Assembly: GCA_905181815.1 (NCBI GenBank)
Contig: CAJIZA010000001.1
Location: forward strand, 1 to 64,000
Reading direction: 5' to 3'
DNA length: 64,000 nt
Origin: an uncultured Planktomarina sp.
GTDB lineage: Bacteria; Pseudomonadota; Alphaproteobacteria; Rhodobacterales; Rhodobacteraceae
Shown: piece by piece, positions 37,795 through 46,960 of the stretch
Layout: every line of letters starts with the position of its first letter
Position numbering within the stretch: position 1 is the stretch's first letter
The notes under the pieces: model-generated
What the model was told of the DNA's origin: nothing
What the model saw: only the letters and a program-made list of their open reading frames with translations
Databases searched by the model: none
Made by a program: the position numbers and the translations under genes

Positions 37795-37948
37795 GTTGCC
37801 TCTGGGCAGCAGAAACTCCACCTCTACCCACGCCTCAATTTCAGGCTCAACCGTGACGCGGCTTTCGCTGACTGGCGTCAACTGTTGAGCGCATTGATCC
37901 AGGCTGGGCCAGTGACCTTATGCGAGTTCTCATCTGTCTGACAGTACC
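37795..37948 (+). mobile_element. IS6-like right-end relic with transposase C-terminus (R6)
   Basis: The plus strand reads KLHLYPRLNFRLNRDAAFAD and WRQLLSA, the best preserved copy of the transposase C-terminus in the window (typical ending AALAEWRQL). It is followed by GCGAGTTCTCATCTGTCTGACAGTACC-type tail (tip CTGTCTGACAGTACC). The preceding part of 37526-37795 shows no gene. Confidence 0.65.
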
Positions 37949-37977
37949 TTTTTGGTTCTCAAATTTGATTCTCAAAA

Positions 37978-37995
37978 TTTTACCGTTTGATAAAA
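37978..37995. promoter_or_regulatory. Possible second RutR-like operator before preT
   Basis: TTTTACCGTTTGATAAAA matches 14 of 18 positions of the better site at 41450. It lies 49 bases before the preT start. The dyad is imperfect, so this is tentative. Confidence 0.35.
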
Positions 37996-38043
37996 AAATA
38001 AACTATGCAATAGTGATTCTATAATTTGACAGACGGAGGATCT

Positions 38044-39381
38044 ATGACTAGCCCTATGACACCAGGCATTGCAGCGGAGCGCCTAAGCAACAAAGCGCTT
38101 GCAAAAAATTTTGCAGACCTACATAGGTCGCTCGAACCGCATGAAGTGCGAGTTGCTGCTGATCGCTGTTACTTTTGCCATGATGCACCTTGTGTGACTG
38201 CTTGTCCGACGGATATTGATATTCCGCTGTTCATCCGGCAAATTAGTACGGGCACGTCAGAGGCTGCGGCTAAAACGATTTTTGATATGAACATTTTGGG
38301 TGGAATGTGCGCCCGTGTTTGCCCAACTGAAGAACTTTGTGAACAAGCTTGTGTGCGTGAAGTTTCTGAGGGAAAAGCAGTTGAAATTGGCCGTCTTCAG
38401 CGCCACGCCACTGATACTTTGATGGCAAAAAACACTCATCCCTTTAGCCGTGCAGCCTTCACTGGCAAAACGGTTGCGGTTGTTGGGGCAGGGCCTGCGG
38501 GCCTGTCTTGTGCGCACCGTTTGGCCATGCAGGGTATCGACGTCACAGTCTTTGATGCGCGGCCTAAGGCGGGTGGCCTGAACGAATACGGGATCGCAGC
38601 ATATAAATCGACAAATGACTTTGCCGCAAAGGAAGTGGATTGGTTACTGTCCATTGGCGGGATCGCGATTGAGAACAACAAAGAACTGGGCAGGGACCTG
38701 ACCCTTGATGACCTAAGCGCCGACTTTGACGCGGTTTTCCTAAGTGTTGGTTTGGGCGGTGTGAACGCGCTTGGTATTCCGGGTCATGAGGGGACAGGCG
38801 TTACAGACGCTGTTGGCTTCATCGAAACCCTGCGCCAGTCTTCTGATTTGGCAAGCCTGCCAATTGGGCGCAATGTGGTTGTGATTGGCGGTGGCATGAC
38901 GGCAGTTGATGCTGCGGTACAGTCAAAACTGTTGGGCGCAGAGCAGGTTACAATCGCCTACAGACGTGGCCGCGAAGCCATGAGCGCCAGCCGCTATGAA
39001 CAAGACCTCGCAGCGTCACATGGCGTAAAACTGATGTTCAATGTCCAACCAAACAAGGTTGAGGCAGAGGGAGAAAACACAGTGCTTGAGCTCGAGTATA
39101 CCGCCATGAAAGATGGCAAGCTGACAGGCACGGGTGAGACACTGAGCATTGCGGCAGATCAGGTGTTTGCTGCAATCGGCCAAACGCTTGCGACGGATGG
39201 TGGGCTAACGCTTGAGGGCCGCAAAATCGCGGTGACAGGTGCAGGTCGCACCAGCCGTGAAGGTGTTTGGGCCGGTGGCGATTGTGCGTCTGGCGGTGAT
39301 GATCTGACTGTGACTGCGGTGGCCGAAGGGCGTGATGCTGCAATGGATATTCATGCAACCTTGATGGGAGGGGCGAACTAA
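38044..39381 (+). CDS. preT: NAD-dependent dihydropyrimidine dehydrogenase, PreT subunit
   Basis: The ATG at 38044 sits 4 bases after GGAGG and gives 445 residues. The N-terminal iron-sulfur domain has CYFCHDAPCVTACPTDIDIP and CARVCPTEELCEQAC. It is followed by an FAD-binding loop VAVVGAGPAGLSCAHRLA and an NAD loop VVVIGGGMTAVDAAVQSKLL, ending GVWAGGDCASGGDDLTVTA. This is the glutamate-synthase-small-subunit-like PreT chain that passes electrons from NADH to PreA for reduction of uracil and thymine. Its stop overlaps the preA start by one base. Confidence 0.95.
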   Translation: MTSPMTPGIAAERLSNKALAKNFADLHRSLEPHEVRVAADRCYFCHDAPCVTACPTDIDIPLFIRQISTGTSEAAAKTIFDMNILGGMCARVCPTEELCEQACVREVSEGKAVEIGRLQRHATDTLMAKNTHPFSRAAFTGKTVAVVGAGPAGLSCAHRLAMQGIDVTVFDARPKAGGLNEYGIAAYKSTNDFAAKEVDWLLSIGGIAIENNKELGRDLTLDDLSADFDAVFLSVGLGGVNALGIPGHEGTGVTDAVGFIETLRQSSDLASLPIGRNVVVIGGGMTAVDAAVQSKLLGAEQVTIAYRRGREAMSASRYEQDLAASHGVKLMFNVQPNKVEAEGENTVLELEYTAMKDGKLTGTGETLSIAADQVFAAIGQTLATDGGLTLEGRKIAVTGAGRTSREGVWAGGDCASGGDDLTVTAVAEGRDAAMDIHATLMGGAN

Positions 39382-40685
39382 TGGCTGATCTAACAACAGA
39401 TTTCTTGGGTATCAAAAGCCCAAACCCTTTCTGGCTTGCTTCTGCGCCACCCACGGACAAAGAATACAATGTGCGCCGCGCGTTTGAAGCGGGGTGGGGC
39501 GGCGTTGTTTGGAAAACCCTAGGGGCCGAAGGGCCGCCAGTGGTGAACGTAAACGGACCACGTTACGGCGTGATCCACGGCGCGGATCGGCGCGTTTTGG
39601 GTCTCAACAACATTGAATTGATCACAGACCGCCCACTGGAAGTGAATCTCGAAGAAATCACCCGTGTGAAGAAAGATTACCCAAACCACGCGGTGATTGT
39701 GTCCATCATGGTGCCCTGTGAAGAACAGGCGTGGAAAGACATCTTACCAAAGGTCGAAGCCACAGGTGCTGACGGGATTGAGTTGAACTTTGGCTGTCCA
39801 CACGGAATGTCCGAACGGGGGATGGGGGCGGCTGTCGGGCAGGTGCCTGAATACATCGAAATGGTGACGCGCTGGTGCAAGCAATACTATTCTAAGCCGG
39901 TCATCGTAAAACTGACACCAAATATCACAGACGTTCGGTTGCCCGCTGCGGCGGCGAAACGTGGTGGGGCGGATGCGGTATCTTTGATCAATACAATCAA
40001 CTCAATCGTCTCGGTCGATCTGGATAGCATGAGCCCAGAGCCATCCATCAATGGCAAAGGGACACATGGTGGCTATTGCGGCCCTGCGGTTAAACCAATT
40101 GCGATGTCGATGGTGTCTGAAATTTCCCGCGCACCAGCAACAGCCGGATTGCCGATCTCAGGCATTGGCGGTGTCACAACATGGCGTGACGCGGCTGAAT
40201 TTATCACGCTGGGCTGTGGCAATGTGCAGGTGTGCACCGCCGCAATGACCTATGGTTTTAAGGTGGTTCAGGAAATGATCAGTGGCCTGTCCCAGTGGAT
40301 GGATGAAAAGGGGTACATCAATATCCAAGATTTCATGGGCGCTGCGATCCCTAACACGACCGATTGGCAGTACCTTGATTTGAACTATGTGGCCAAGGCC
40401 AAAATCAACCAAGATGACTGCATCAGCTGTGGCCGTTGCTTTGCGGCCTGCGAAGACACATCACACCAAGCAATCGCCATGTCTGCTGATCGCAAGTTCA
40501 GCGTGATCGATGCGGAGTGTGTGGCATGTAACCTATGTGTCGAAGTTTGCCCTGTTGAGGACTGCATCACGATGGTAGCCCAGCCCGCAGGTTCCGTTGA
40601 CCCGCGCACAGGTAAAACCGTTGTGGATGACTACGCCAACTGGACAACACACCCCAACAATCCGGGCGCTGTTGCGGCTGAGTAA
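39381..40685 (+). CDS. preA: NAD-dependent dihydropyrimidine dehydrogenase, PreA subunit
   Basis: The 434-residue protein combines an FMN-binding dihydroorotate-dehydrogenase-like barrel (SPNPFWLASAPPTDKEYNV, ELNFGCPHGMSERGMGAAVG, VIVKLTPNITD, ISGIGGVTTWRDAAEFI) with a C-terminal two-cluster ferredoxin domain (CISCGRCFAACED and CVACNLCVEVCPVEDC). It reduces uracil or thymine to the 5,6-dihydro form, the first step of reductive pyrimidine breakdown, together with PreT. The later steps are encoded just downstream. Confidence 0.95.
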   Translation: MADLTTDFLGIKSPNPFWLASAPPTDKEYNVRRAFEAGWGGVVWKTLGAEGPPVVNVNGPRYGVIHGADRRVLGLNNIELITDRPLEVNLEEITRVKKDYPNHAVIVSIMVPCEEQAWKDILPKVEATGADGIELNFGCPHGMSERGMGAAVGQVPEYIEMVTRWCKQYYSKPVIVKLTPNITDVRLPAAAAKRGGADAVSLINTINSIVSVDLDSMSPEPSINGKGTHGGYCGPAVKPIAMSMVSEISRAPATAGLPISGIGGVTTWRDAAEFITLGCGNVQVCTAAMTYGFKVVQEMISGLSQWMDEKGYINIQDFMGAAIPNTTDWQYLDLNYVAKAKINQDDCISCGRCFAACEDTSHQAIAMSADRKFSVIDAECVACNLCVEVCPVEDCITMVAQPAGSVDPRTGKTVVDDYANWTTHPNNPGAVAAE

Positions 40686-40726
40686 CCCATGAACAGAGCG
40701 GCGCGTGGCCAAAACTGCGTGCCGCT

Positions 40727-41329
40727 TTAAACGGTCAACATGCGGCGCAGCATATCTTCAAGGTATTGTTCGGCGTCATCAAAGTGATCGCCTTCGCCCA
40801 AGACGGCCTGCACCTGCACATCAAAATCGGCGTAATGCTGTGTCATGGCCCAGATCGAAAAAATCAGATGATAAGGATCAATAACACGGATCAATCCAGC
40901 CTCAGACCAGCTTTTGATGAGCGCAGCCAAAGTTGTAACAACATCCCGCAGTTCACCCGTCAAAACGGATTTGATACGCGGGGCGCCTTGGATGATTTCA
41001 TTGGCGTAAAGGCGGCTTTCGCGGGGGTATAGTCTGCTCATCTTGAGCTTGTGCTGGGCGTATTTGAGGATTTCCTCAACAGGTTCGCCCGCGGGGTCTA
41101 TATCGCGCACTGGCTGTAACCAATCGGTCAACAGCTGGGACAACAACGCTTCATAAATTGCCTCTTTGGACGAAAAATAATACAGAATGTTGGGTTTCGA
41201 CAGGCTGGATTCAGTCGCGATTTGATCCAATGTTGATCCGCGAAAACCAAATTGGGAAAAGACCTTTAGCCCAGCGGCCTTGATCGCTGACTGGTTCTTT
41301 TTCTGGATGCGGGTCTCTGTTTTTTTCAT
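40727..41329 (-). CDS. rutR: TetR-family repressor, RutR-like
   Basis: The 200-residue protein has an N-terminal TetR helix-turn-helix (FGFRGSTLDQIATESSLSKP and NILYYFSSKEAIYEALL, about 24-60) and a RutR-type ligand domain (RLYPRESRLYANEIIQGAPR, FSIWAMTQHYADF). RutR proteins bind uracil or thymine and release DNA. It is divergent from the amidohydrolase gene, with a near-perfect RutR-like palindrome between them. It therefore likely represses both pyrimidine-degradation units in the absence of pyrimidines. Confidence 0.85.
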   Translation of the reverse strand: MKKTETRIQKKNQSAIKAAGLKVFSQFGFRGSTLDQIATESSLSKPNILYYFSSKEAIYEALLSQLLTDWLQPVRDIDPAGEPVEEILKYAQHKLKMSRLYPRESRLYANEIIQGAPRIKSVLTGELRDVVTTLAALIKSWSEAGLIRVIDPYHLIFSIWAMTQHYADFDVQVQAVLGEGDHFDDAEQYLEDMLRRMLTV

Positions 41330-41418
41330 ACTTAATTATCCCATGGAAAAGCCAAGGGAGTAAATGACTAAATGTAAGGCACTTGGGAAATGGGGGCACG
41401 ATTTTTAAAAGCAATTCC

Positions 41419-41446
41419 TTGACTCGTGTCCGACCTCTGCTAGCGT
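41419..41446 (+). promoter_or_regulatory. Probable promoter of the hyuC-hydA unit
   Basis: TTGACT (41419-41424) and TAGCGT (41441-41446), separated by 16 bases, resemble -35 and -10 boxes. The RutR-like operator begins 4 bases downstream, where a bound repressor would block initiation. Confidence 0.4.
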
Positions 41447-41449
41447 CAG

Positions 41450-41467
41450 TTTTACCAGTTGGTCAAA
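41450..41467. promoter_or_regulatory. RutR-like operator
   Basis: TTTTACCAGTTGGTCAAA is an 18-bp inverted repeat with one mismatch and agrees with the known RutR pattern TTGACCA-N2-TGGTCAA. It lies between divergent rutR and the amidohydrolase gene. The match to the RutR consensus is from memory; binding is inferred. Confidence 0.65.
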
Positions 41468-41510
41468 TTAATTGAGAAATCGAAATCTTACTAAATTAAA
41501 GGACAGGTCC

Positions 41511-42761
41511 ATGGCTGCTATTGGCGAAAATCTAAAGATTAACAGTGAACGTCTTTGGGATAGCTTGATGCAGATGGCCAAGATTGGACCGGGCGTCGCG
41601 GGGGGCAACAACCGCCAGACCCTCACGGATGAAGACAGCGAGGGGCGCCACCTGTTTCAGGATTGGTGCAAGGCGGCTGGCTGCACAATGGGTCTTGATC
41701 AGATGGGCAACATGTTTGCACAGCGCGAGGGAACAGACCCTGACGCATTGCCTGTCTACGTAGGGTCACATCTGGACACTCAACCCACGGGTGGGAAATA
41801 TGATGGTGTACTTGGGGTGCTAAGTGGCCTTGAACTTTTGCGCACGATGAATGATCTGGATATCAAGACCAAACACCCCATCGTTGTGACTAATTGGACA
41901 AATGAAGAAGGGACCCGCTATGCCCCCGCGATGCTGTCGTCTGGTGTCTTCGCAGGTATCCATACCCAAGACTGGGCATATCATCGTGTGGATGCTGAGG
42001 GCAAAGCCTTTGGCGATGAATTGCAGCGCATCGGTTGGCGTGGTGACGAAGAAGTGGGCACACGCAAAATGCACGCCTTTTTTGAACTGCACATCGAACA
42101 AGGACCAATCTTAGAGGCAGAAGACAAGCAAATTGGGGTGGTGACACACGGGCAGGGCCTGTCGTGGACCCAAGTGACCATCACCGGCAAAGACGCACAT
42201 ACTGGCTCGACTCCGATGCCAATGCGCAAGAATGCAGGTCTCGCCATGGCGCGTGTTTTGGACAAGGTTGAGGAAATCGCCCTCTCGCATGCACCCCATG
42301 CGGTTGGTGCTGCGGGCCACATTGATGTCTACCCCAATTCGCGTAACGTGATTCCGGGCAAGGTTGTGTTCACGATTGATTTCCGGTCTCCTGATTTGGT
42401 GGTGATCTCTGATATGGAGGCGCGTTTGTGCGTAGAGGCACAAGCAATCTGTGACGCGATGGGGATGGAGATTGAGTTTGAAAAGGTTGGTGGGTTTGAT
42501 CCCGTGGCCTTTGATGAAACATGTATTCAGGCCGTGCGCAGCGCCGCTGAGCGTTTGGGCTACAGCCATATGGACTTAATCTCAGGTGCGGGGCACGATG
42601 CCTGCTGGATCAATAAGGTTGCTCCAACGGCCATGATCATGTGCCCATGCGTGGACGGGTTAAGCCACAACGAGGCTGAAGAAATCAACCGAGAATGGGC
42701 AGCCGGGGGTACAGATGTATTGTTGCACGCAGTCTTGGAGACAGCAATAATCACAACTTAA
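41511..42761 (+). CDS. hyuC: Zinc-dependent N-carbamoyl amidohydrolase (beta-ureidopropionase type)
   Basis: The ATG at 41511, after AAAGGACAG, gives 416 residues. M20-family metal and catalytic motifs are VGSHLDTQPTGGKYDGVLGV, NWTNEEGTRYAPAMLSSGVF, FFELHIEQGPILEAE and SGAGHDACWI, as in allantoate amidohydrolase, N-carbamoyl-amino-acid hydrolase and bacterial beta-ureidopropionase. Next to preTA and a dihydropyrimidinase it most likely hydrolyses N-carbamoyl-beta-alanine to beta-alanine, carbon dioxide and ammonia, the third step of the pathway. The family alone does not separate these substrates. Confidence 0.85.
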   Translation: MAAIGENLKINSERLWDSLMQMAKIGPGVAGGNNRQTLTDEDSEGRHLFQDWCKAAGCTMGLDQMGNMFAQREGTDPDALPVYVGSHLDTQPTGGKYDGVLGVLSGLELLRTMNDLDIKTKHPIVVTNWTNEEGTRYAPAMLSSGVFAGIHTQDWAYHRVDAEGKAFGDELQRIGWRGDEEVGTRKMHAFFELHIEQGPILEAEDKQIGVVTHGQGLSWTQVTITGKDAHTGSTPMPMRKNAGLAMARVLDKVEEIALSHAPHAVGAAGHIDVYPNSRNVIPGKVVFTIDFRSPDLVVISDMEARLCVEAQAICDAMGMEIEFEKVGGFDPVAFDETCIQAVRSAAERLGYSHMDLISGAGHDACWINKVAPTAMIMCPCVDGLSHNEAEEINREWAAGGTDVLLHAVLETAIITT

Positions 42762-42797
42762 GCCCCATCGAAGATACCAATAGGCAGGGAGACTACC

Positions 42798-44252
42798 ATG
42801 AGCACAGTCATCAAGAACGGTACAATCGTCACGCATGATTTGACTTACAAAGCTGACGTTTTGATTGATGATGGAAAGATCATCGAGATTGGAAAAAACC
42901 TGTCTGGCACTGATGAATTTGACGCCACAGATTGCTACGTGATGCCCGGTGGCATTGATCCCCATACCCATCTTGAGATGCCGTTCATGGGCACATATTC
43001 TACGGATGATTTTGAAAGTGGCACCCGCGCCGCATTGGCTGGCGGCACAACGATGGTCATCGATTTCGCACTGCCCAGCCCGGGCCAAGGGCTGCATGAT
43101 GCATTGAAAATGTGGGACAACAAATCCACCCGTGCCAACTGCGACTATTCCTTCCATATGGCTGTGACATGGTGGGGCGAACAGGTGTTTGACGAGATGG
43201 AAAGTGTAATTAAAGAACGTGGTATCAACACGTTCAAGCACTTTTTGGCCTATAAAGGTGCCTTGATGGTGAATGATGATGAATTGTTCGCCAGCTTCAA
43301 TCGTCTGTCTGAATTGGGTGGTATCGCGATGGTCCATGCCGAAAATGGTGATGTTGTGGCGGAACTCTCCGCCAAACTCTTGGCAGAGGGCAACACAGGG
43401 CCAGAAGCGCATGCATATTCTCGCCCCCCTCAAGTTGAGGGTGAAGCCACCAACCGCGCCATCATGATCGCCGACATGGCGGGTGTGCCGCTTTATGTGG
43501 TGCACACCTCCTGCGAAGAATCCCACGAGGCGATCCGCCGCGCCCGTCAACAGGGCAAGCGGGTTTGGGGGGAGCCGCTGATCCAGCACCTGACGCTAGA
43601 CGAAAGCGAGTACTTTAACAAAGATTGGGACCACGCGGCACGCCGCGTCATGTCTCCACCCTTTCGCAACAAACATCACCAAGACAGCCTTTGGGCGGGC
43701 CTTCAGTCTGGGTCTCTTAGTGTTGTGGCAACGGATCACTGCGCGTTTTCGACAGAACAAAAACGGTTTGGTTTAGGCGACTTCACCAAGATCCCAAATG
43801 GCACGGGCGGTTTAGAGGATCGCATGCCGATGCTCTGGACCCACGGCGTTGCGACAGGCCGTTTGACGCCCAATGAATTCGTGGCTGTGACCTCGACCAA
43901 CATCGCAAAAATCCTCAATTGCTATCCACGCAAGGGTGCAATCCTTGTTGGGGCTGACGCTGATATCGTTGTTTGGGATCCAGAAAAAGAAAAAACGATT
44001 GTAGCAAGCAAGCAGCAATCTTCCATTGACTACAACGTTTTCGAGGGCAAAAAGGTCAAAGGTCTGCCGCGCTTTACTCTGACCCGTGGCCATGTTGCTG
44101 TCTATGACGGCGAGATGCGCACCCAAGAGGGCCATGGCAAATTCGTAAGACGGGAAGGAAATACAGCTACAAATAAGGCACTATCGTCTTGGAAGGCCTT
44201 AACTGCTCCTCGCCCTGTTGAACGCACAGGTATTCCAGCCAGTGGAGTTTAG
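42798..44252 (+). CDS. hydA: Dihydropyrimidinase
   Basis: The 484-residue amidohydrolase has the complete two-metal set: GGIDPHTHLEMPFMG, the lysine to be carboxylated in TFKHFLAYKGALMVND (about residue 150), MVHAENGD, YVVHTSCEESHEAI and VATDHCAFSTEQK. Length and motifs fit dihydropyrimidinase/hydantoinase. It opens the ring of dihydrouracil to N-carbamoyl-beta-alanine. GGGAG lies 8 bases before the ATG, 36 bases after the amidohydrolase, so they form one operon. Confidence 0.95.
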   Translation: MSTVIKNGTIVTHDLTYKADVLIDDGKIIEIGKNLSGTDEFDATDCYVMPGGIDPHTHLEMPFMGTYSTDDFESGTRAALAGGTTMVIDFALPSPGQGLHDALKMWDNKSTRANCDYSFHMAVTWWGEQVFDEMESVIKERGINTFKHFLAYKGALMVNDDELFASFNRLSELGGIAMVHAENGDVVAELSAKLLAEGNTGPEAHAYSRPPQVEGEATNRAIMIADMAGVPLYVVHTSCEESHEAIRRARQQGKRVWGEPLIQHLTLDESEYFNKDWDHAARRVMSPPFRNKHHQDSLWAGLQSGSLSVVATDHCAFSTEQKRFGLGDFTKIPNGTGGLEDRMPMLWTHGVATGRLTPNEFVAVTSTNIAKILNCYPRKGAILVGADADIVVWDPEKEKTIVASKQQSSIDYNVFEGKKVKGLPRFTLTRGHVAVYDGEMRTQEGHGKFVRREGNTATNKALSSWKALTAPRPVERTGIPASGV

Positions 44253-44386
44253 CACAGTTAGCCAGATTTTGACATCGTTCGAACAGGAGACTTCATCCGT
44301 ACTTCCGGTTGCCCTAAATAAATGGAAAGTGTTTAATTTGCTACGTAGTATTGAGAAAAAATTCTTTAATGTGCATGCAGGGATAT

Positions 44387-45190
44387 ATGTTTTATGAAAG
44401 GGTTTTTGTAGTGCAATCTGAAGTAATAAAAGTTTCGAACCTTGATCTTACATTTGAAGCGAGTGATGGGCCGGTCCATGCTCTAAAAAACGTTAATTTA
44501 AAAATTAATAAGGGTGATTTTGTATCTTTCATTGGACCATCTGGCTGTGGAAAAACAACTTTATTAAGGGTTTTAGCTGATCTAGATGAACCAACTAACG
44601 GCCAGGTAACCGTAAATGGCGTTAGCCCCAGAGTCGCGCGAGAGTCTAGGGCATATGGCTATGTTTTCCAGGCAGCGGGTCTCTATCCTTGGCGTAATAT
44701 AGCGGCGAATATAAAGTTACCTTTGGAAATTATGGGTTACTCGAAAGAGGAACAGGTCAAGAGAATAAAGAAGGTTCTTGATTTGGTAGAGCTGACTGGC
44801 TTCGAGAAAAAATTTCCTTGGCAACTTTCTGGTGGAATGCAGCAAAGAGCTAGTATTGCTCGAGCTTTGGCCTTTGATGCTGACATTTTATTGATGGATG
44901 AGCCATTTGGAGCATTGGATGAAATTGTACGGGACCATTTGAATAAACAATTATTAGAACTGTGGAAATCTACACAAAAAACAATTTGTTTTGTGACACA
45001 TTCGATACCTGAAGCGGTATACTTGTCTACAAAAATTGTTGTTATGTCGCCGAGACCTGGGCGAATTATTGACGTAATAGAGAGCACTCTACCTTCAGAC
45101 AGGCCTCTTGAAATTAGAGATTCTAAAGATTTTGTCAAAATATCTCAAAGAGTCAGAGAAGGATTGCGAGCAGGTCATAGCGATGAATAA
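44387..45190 (+). CDS. ABC transporter ATPase (SsuB/TauB/ThiZ type)
   Basis: The start is uncertain: ATG at 44387 (267 residues, AGGGA site) or GTG at 44411 both fit. The ATPase has Walker A IGPSGCGKTTLLRVLADL, Q loop YGYVFQAAGLYPWRNI, signature LSGGMQQRASIARALAF and Walker B ILLMDEPFGALDEI. It belongs to the nitrate/sulfonate/taurine and thiamine-precursor importer class. Together with two permeases and a binding protein it forms an importer placed immediately after dihydropyrimidinase, so pyrimidines or related ureides are the likely cargo (inference). Confidence 0.9.
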   Translation: MFYERVFVVQSEVIKVSNLDLTFEASDGPVHALKNVNLKINKGDFVSFIGPSGCGKTTLLRVLADLDEPTNGQVTVNGVSPRVARESRAYGYVFQAAGLYPWRNIAANIKLPLEIMGYSKEEQVKRIKKVLDLVELTGFEKKFPWQLSGGMQQRASIARALAFDADILLMDEPFGALDEIVRDHLNKQLLELWKSTQKTICFVTHSIPEAVYLSTKIVVMSPRPGRIIDVIESTLPSDRPLEIRDSKDFVKISQRVREGLRAGHSDE

Positions 45191-46073
45191 AAAGTTGTGG
45201 ATAGGTTCAGATAATAAAATAGTGCCTGTTATGTGCATGATAACTTTTATTGTTATAATTTGGTATGGGTTTTCTATAGTTTTAAATGCTCCATGGGAAT
45301 TTGATAAAGCCAAAAGGAGTTCCATTACACTGTCAACGACTGAATTGGTAAGCCAGACGTGGTCACAAAAGCGACCAAAACTGCCAGCCCCACATCAGAT
45401 CACGAAAGAGATATGGGATACCACTGTAAATAAAAAAGTAACTTCAAAAAGATCATTAATTTACCATGGTTTGATTACTTTTTATGAAACAATTTATGGC
45501 TTCGCTTTTGGAACTGGTCTAGGCATTCTATTATCAATAGGCATCGTTTATAATAAAGCAACGGCAATGAGTGTCATGCCTTGGATCATTACTAGCCAAA
45601 CAATTCCGATACTTGCCATTGCGCCAATGATTGTAGTCGCATTAGGATCTGCTGGATTCAGCGGTTTAATGCCAATTGTAATTATTTCGATGTACCTTTC
45701 GTTTTTTCCGGTAGTAGTTGGCATGGTCAAAGGCCTCAAAAGTCCGGAGCAATTGGAAGTTGACCTAATGAAAACGTGGTCTGCTTCTAAAACTCAAGTT
45801 TTATTTAAGTTGAGAGCACCAAAGTCGACACCATATCTTTTTACATCATTGAAGTTGGGTATGGCTGCTTCCGTAGTAGGCGCAATCGTTGGTGAACTCC
45901 CATCTGGTGGTGGTGGTGGGCTTGGCTTTAGAATGCTTTCGGGAAGCACTTTTGGTAATACTTTACACATTTGGAGTGGTTTGTTTTCTGCAGCGATACT
46001 GGCAGGCTCTCTAATATCGATAATTATTATTATTGAAAGAGTTGTATTAAAAAGAATGGCTTTGGAAACATAA
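45183..46073 (+). CDS. ABC transporter permease 1 (BPD class)
   Basis: The ATG at 45183 overlaps the ATPase gene by 8 bases and gives 296 residues; longer alternatives lie inside that gene. There are about six membrane segments, an unusually long periplasmic stretch (residues 40-95) after the first helix, and the EAA-like loop LMKTWSASKTQVLFKLRAPK. It is of the SsuC/ThiX permease family. Its stop shares one base with the next start. Confidence 0.85.
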   Translation: MNKKLWIGSDNKIVPVMCMITFIVIIWYGFSIVLNAPWEFDKAKRSSITLSTTELVSQTWSQKRPKLPAPHQITKEIWDTTVNKKVTSKRSLIYHGLITFYETIYGFAFGTGLGILLSIGIVYNKATAMSVMPWIITSQTIPILAIAPMIVVALGSAGFSGLMPIVIISMYLSFFPVVVGMVKGLKSPEQLEVDLMKTWSASKTQVLFKLRAPKSTPYLFTSLKLGMAASVVGAIVGELPSGGGGGLGFRMLSGSTFGNTLHIWSGLFSAAILAGSLISIIIIIERVVLKRMALET

Positions 46074-46918
46074 TGACATATTTTTGGGCAGCAATGGTTT
46101 TTTGGATTTTAGCTTGGATGACAAATATCTGGATAGCCCGTCAAAATGAAACCAAAATTCTGAATTTATTTCCTCCAATACTATTTGGGGTAAGTGTCAT
46201 GTTTATTTGGGAAGCAAGCGTCGTACATTTCGAGGTAAGTCCAGTAATTTTGCCACCACCTTCTGCAATCTATTATAAATTCATCTCAAGTATACCAATA
46301 CTTTGGGGCGATTTTGTTCAAACCGCTCTTAAAGGTGCACTAACAGGTTATTTTATGGGTTGTGGTGCAGCTTTTGTTGTTAGCCTGATAGCAGATAGAT
46401 TTAAGTTTTTTGAGCGCGGTGTATTGCCTATTGCAAATTTTTTAGCAGCGATGCCGATTATTGGAATCGCTCCAATTCTCGTTATGTGGTATGGTTATGG
46501 GTGGCAGTCGAAAGCAGCAGTAGTTGCAGTGATGGTATTTTTTCCAATCTTAATAAACACTGTTCAGGGAATAAAAATGTCTGATAAAATTCACAGAGAC
46601 CTGATGCAAACTTACAATGCTAATTATATACAAACATTACTTAAATTAAGACTGGCAACTGCAATGCCTTTTATTTTTAATGGACTTAAAATTTGCACAA
46701 CCCTATCTTTGATAGGAGCGATCGTTGCCGAGTTCTTTGGATCTCCAATTAGGGGCATGGGTTTCAGAATATCAACGGAAGCGCCTCGGTTTGCTTTAGA
46801 TATGGTTTGGGCAGAAATAACAGTAGCAGCGATTGCAGGGTCGTTATTTTATGGGGGGGTCGTTTTGTTAGAAAAGAAGATAACTTTTTGGCATCCTTCT
46901 CAAAGAGGAAGAGCGTAA
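46073..46918 (+). CDS. ABC transporter permease 2 (BPD class)
   Basis: The 281-residue protein has six to seven membrane segments, the coupling loop LMQTYNANYIQTLLKLRLAT and the VAEFFGSPIRGMGFRI segment found in nitrate/taurine-type permeases. It overlaps the previous gene (TAATG). Presence of two different permeases indicates a heterodimeric channel, as in several pyrimidine- or riboflavin-type importers. Confidence 0.85.
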   Translation: MTYFWAAMVFWILAWMTNIWIARQNETKILNLFPPILFGVSVMFIWEASVVHFEVSPVILPPPSAIYYKFISSIPILWGDFVQTALKGALTGYFMGCGAAFVVSLIADRFKFFERGVLPIANFLAAMPIIGIAPILVMWYGYGWQSKAAVVAVMVFFPILINTVQGIKMSDKIHRDLMQTYNANYIQTLLKLRLATAMPFIFNGLKICTTLSLIGAIVAEFFGSPIRGMGFRISTEAPRFALDMVWAEITVAAIAGSLFYGGVVLLEKKITFWHPSQRGRA

Positions 46919-46960
46919 ATCGGACTAAGACTATATCAATTAGATAAATAGGAGCTAAAT

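Noticed and set aside
42660..43589. 309-codon open frame on the minus strand
   Set aside because: It lies antisense to the amidohydrolase end and dihydropyrimidinase, which show all catalytic motifs; His/Cys-rich composition is typical of a shadow frame.
44253..44386. Possible TPP riboswitch before the NMT1-type importer
   Set aside because: The conserved CTGAGA and ACCTGA elements are absent.
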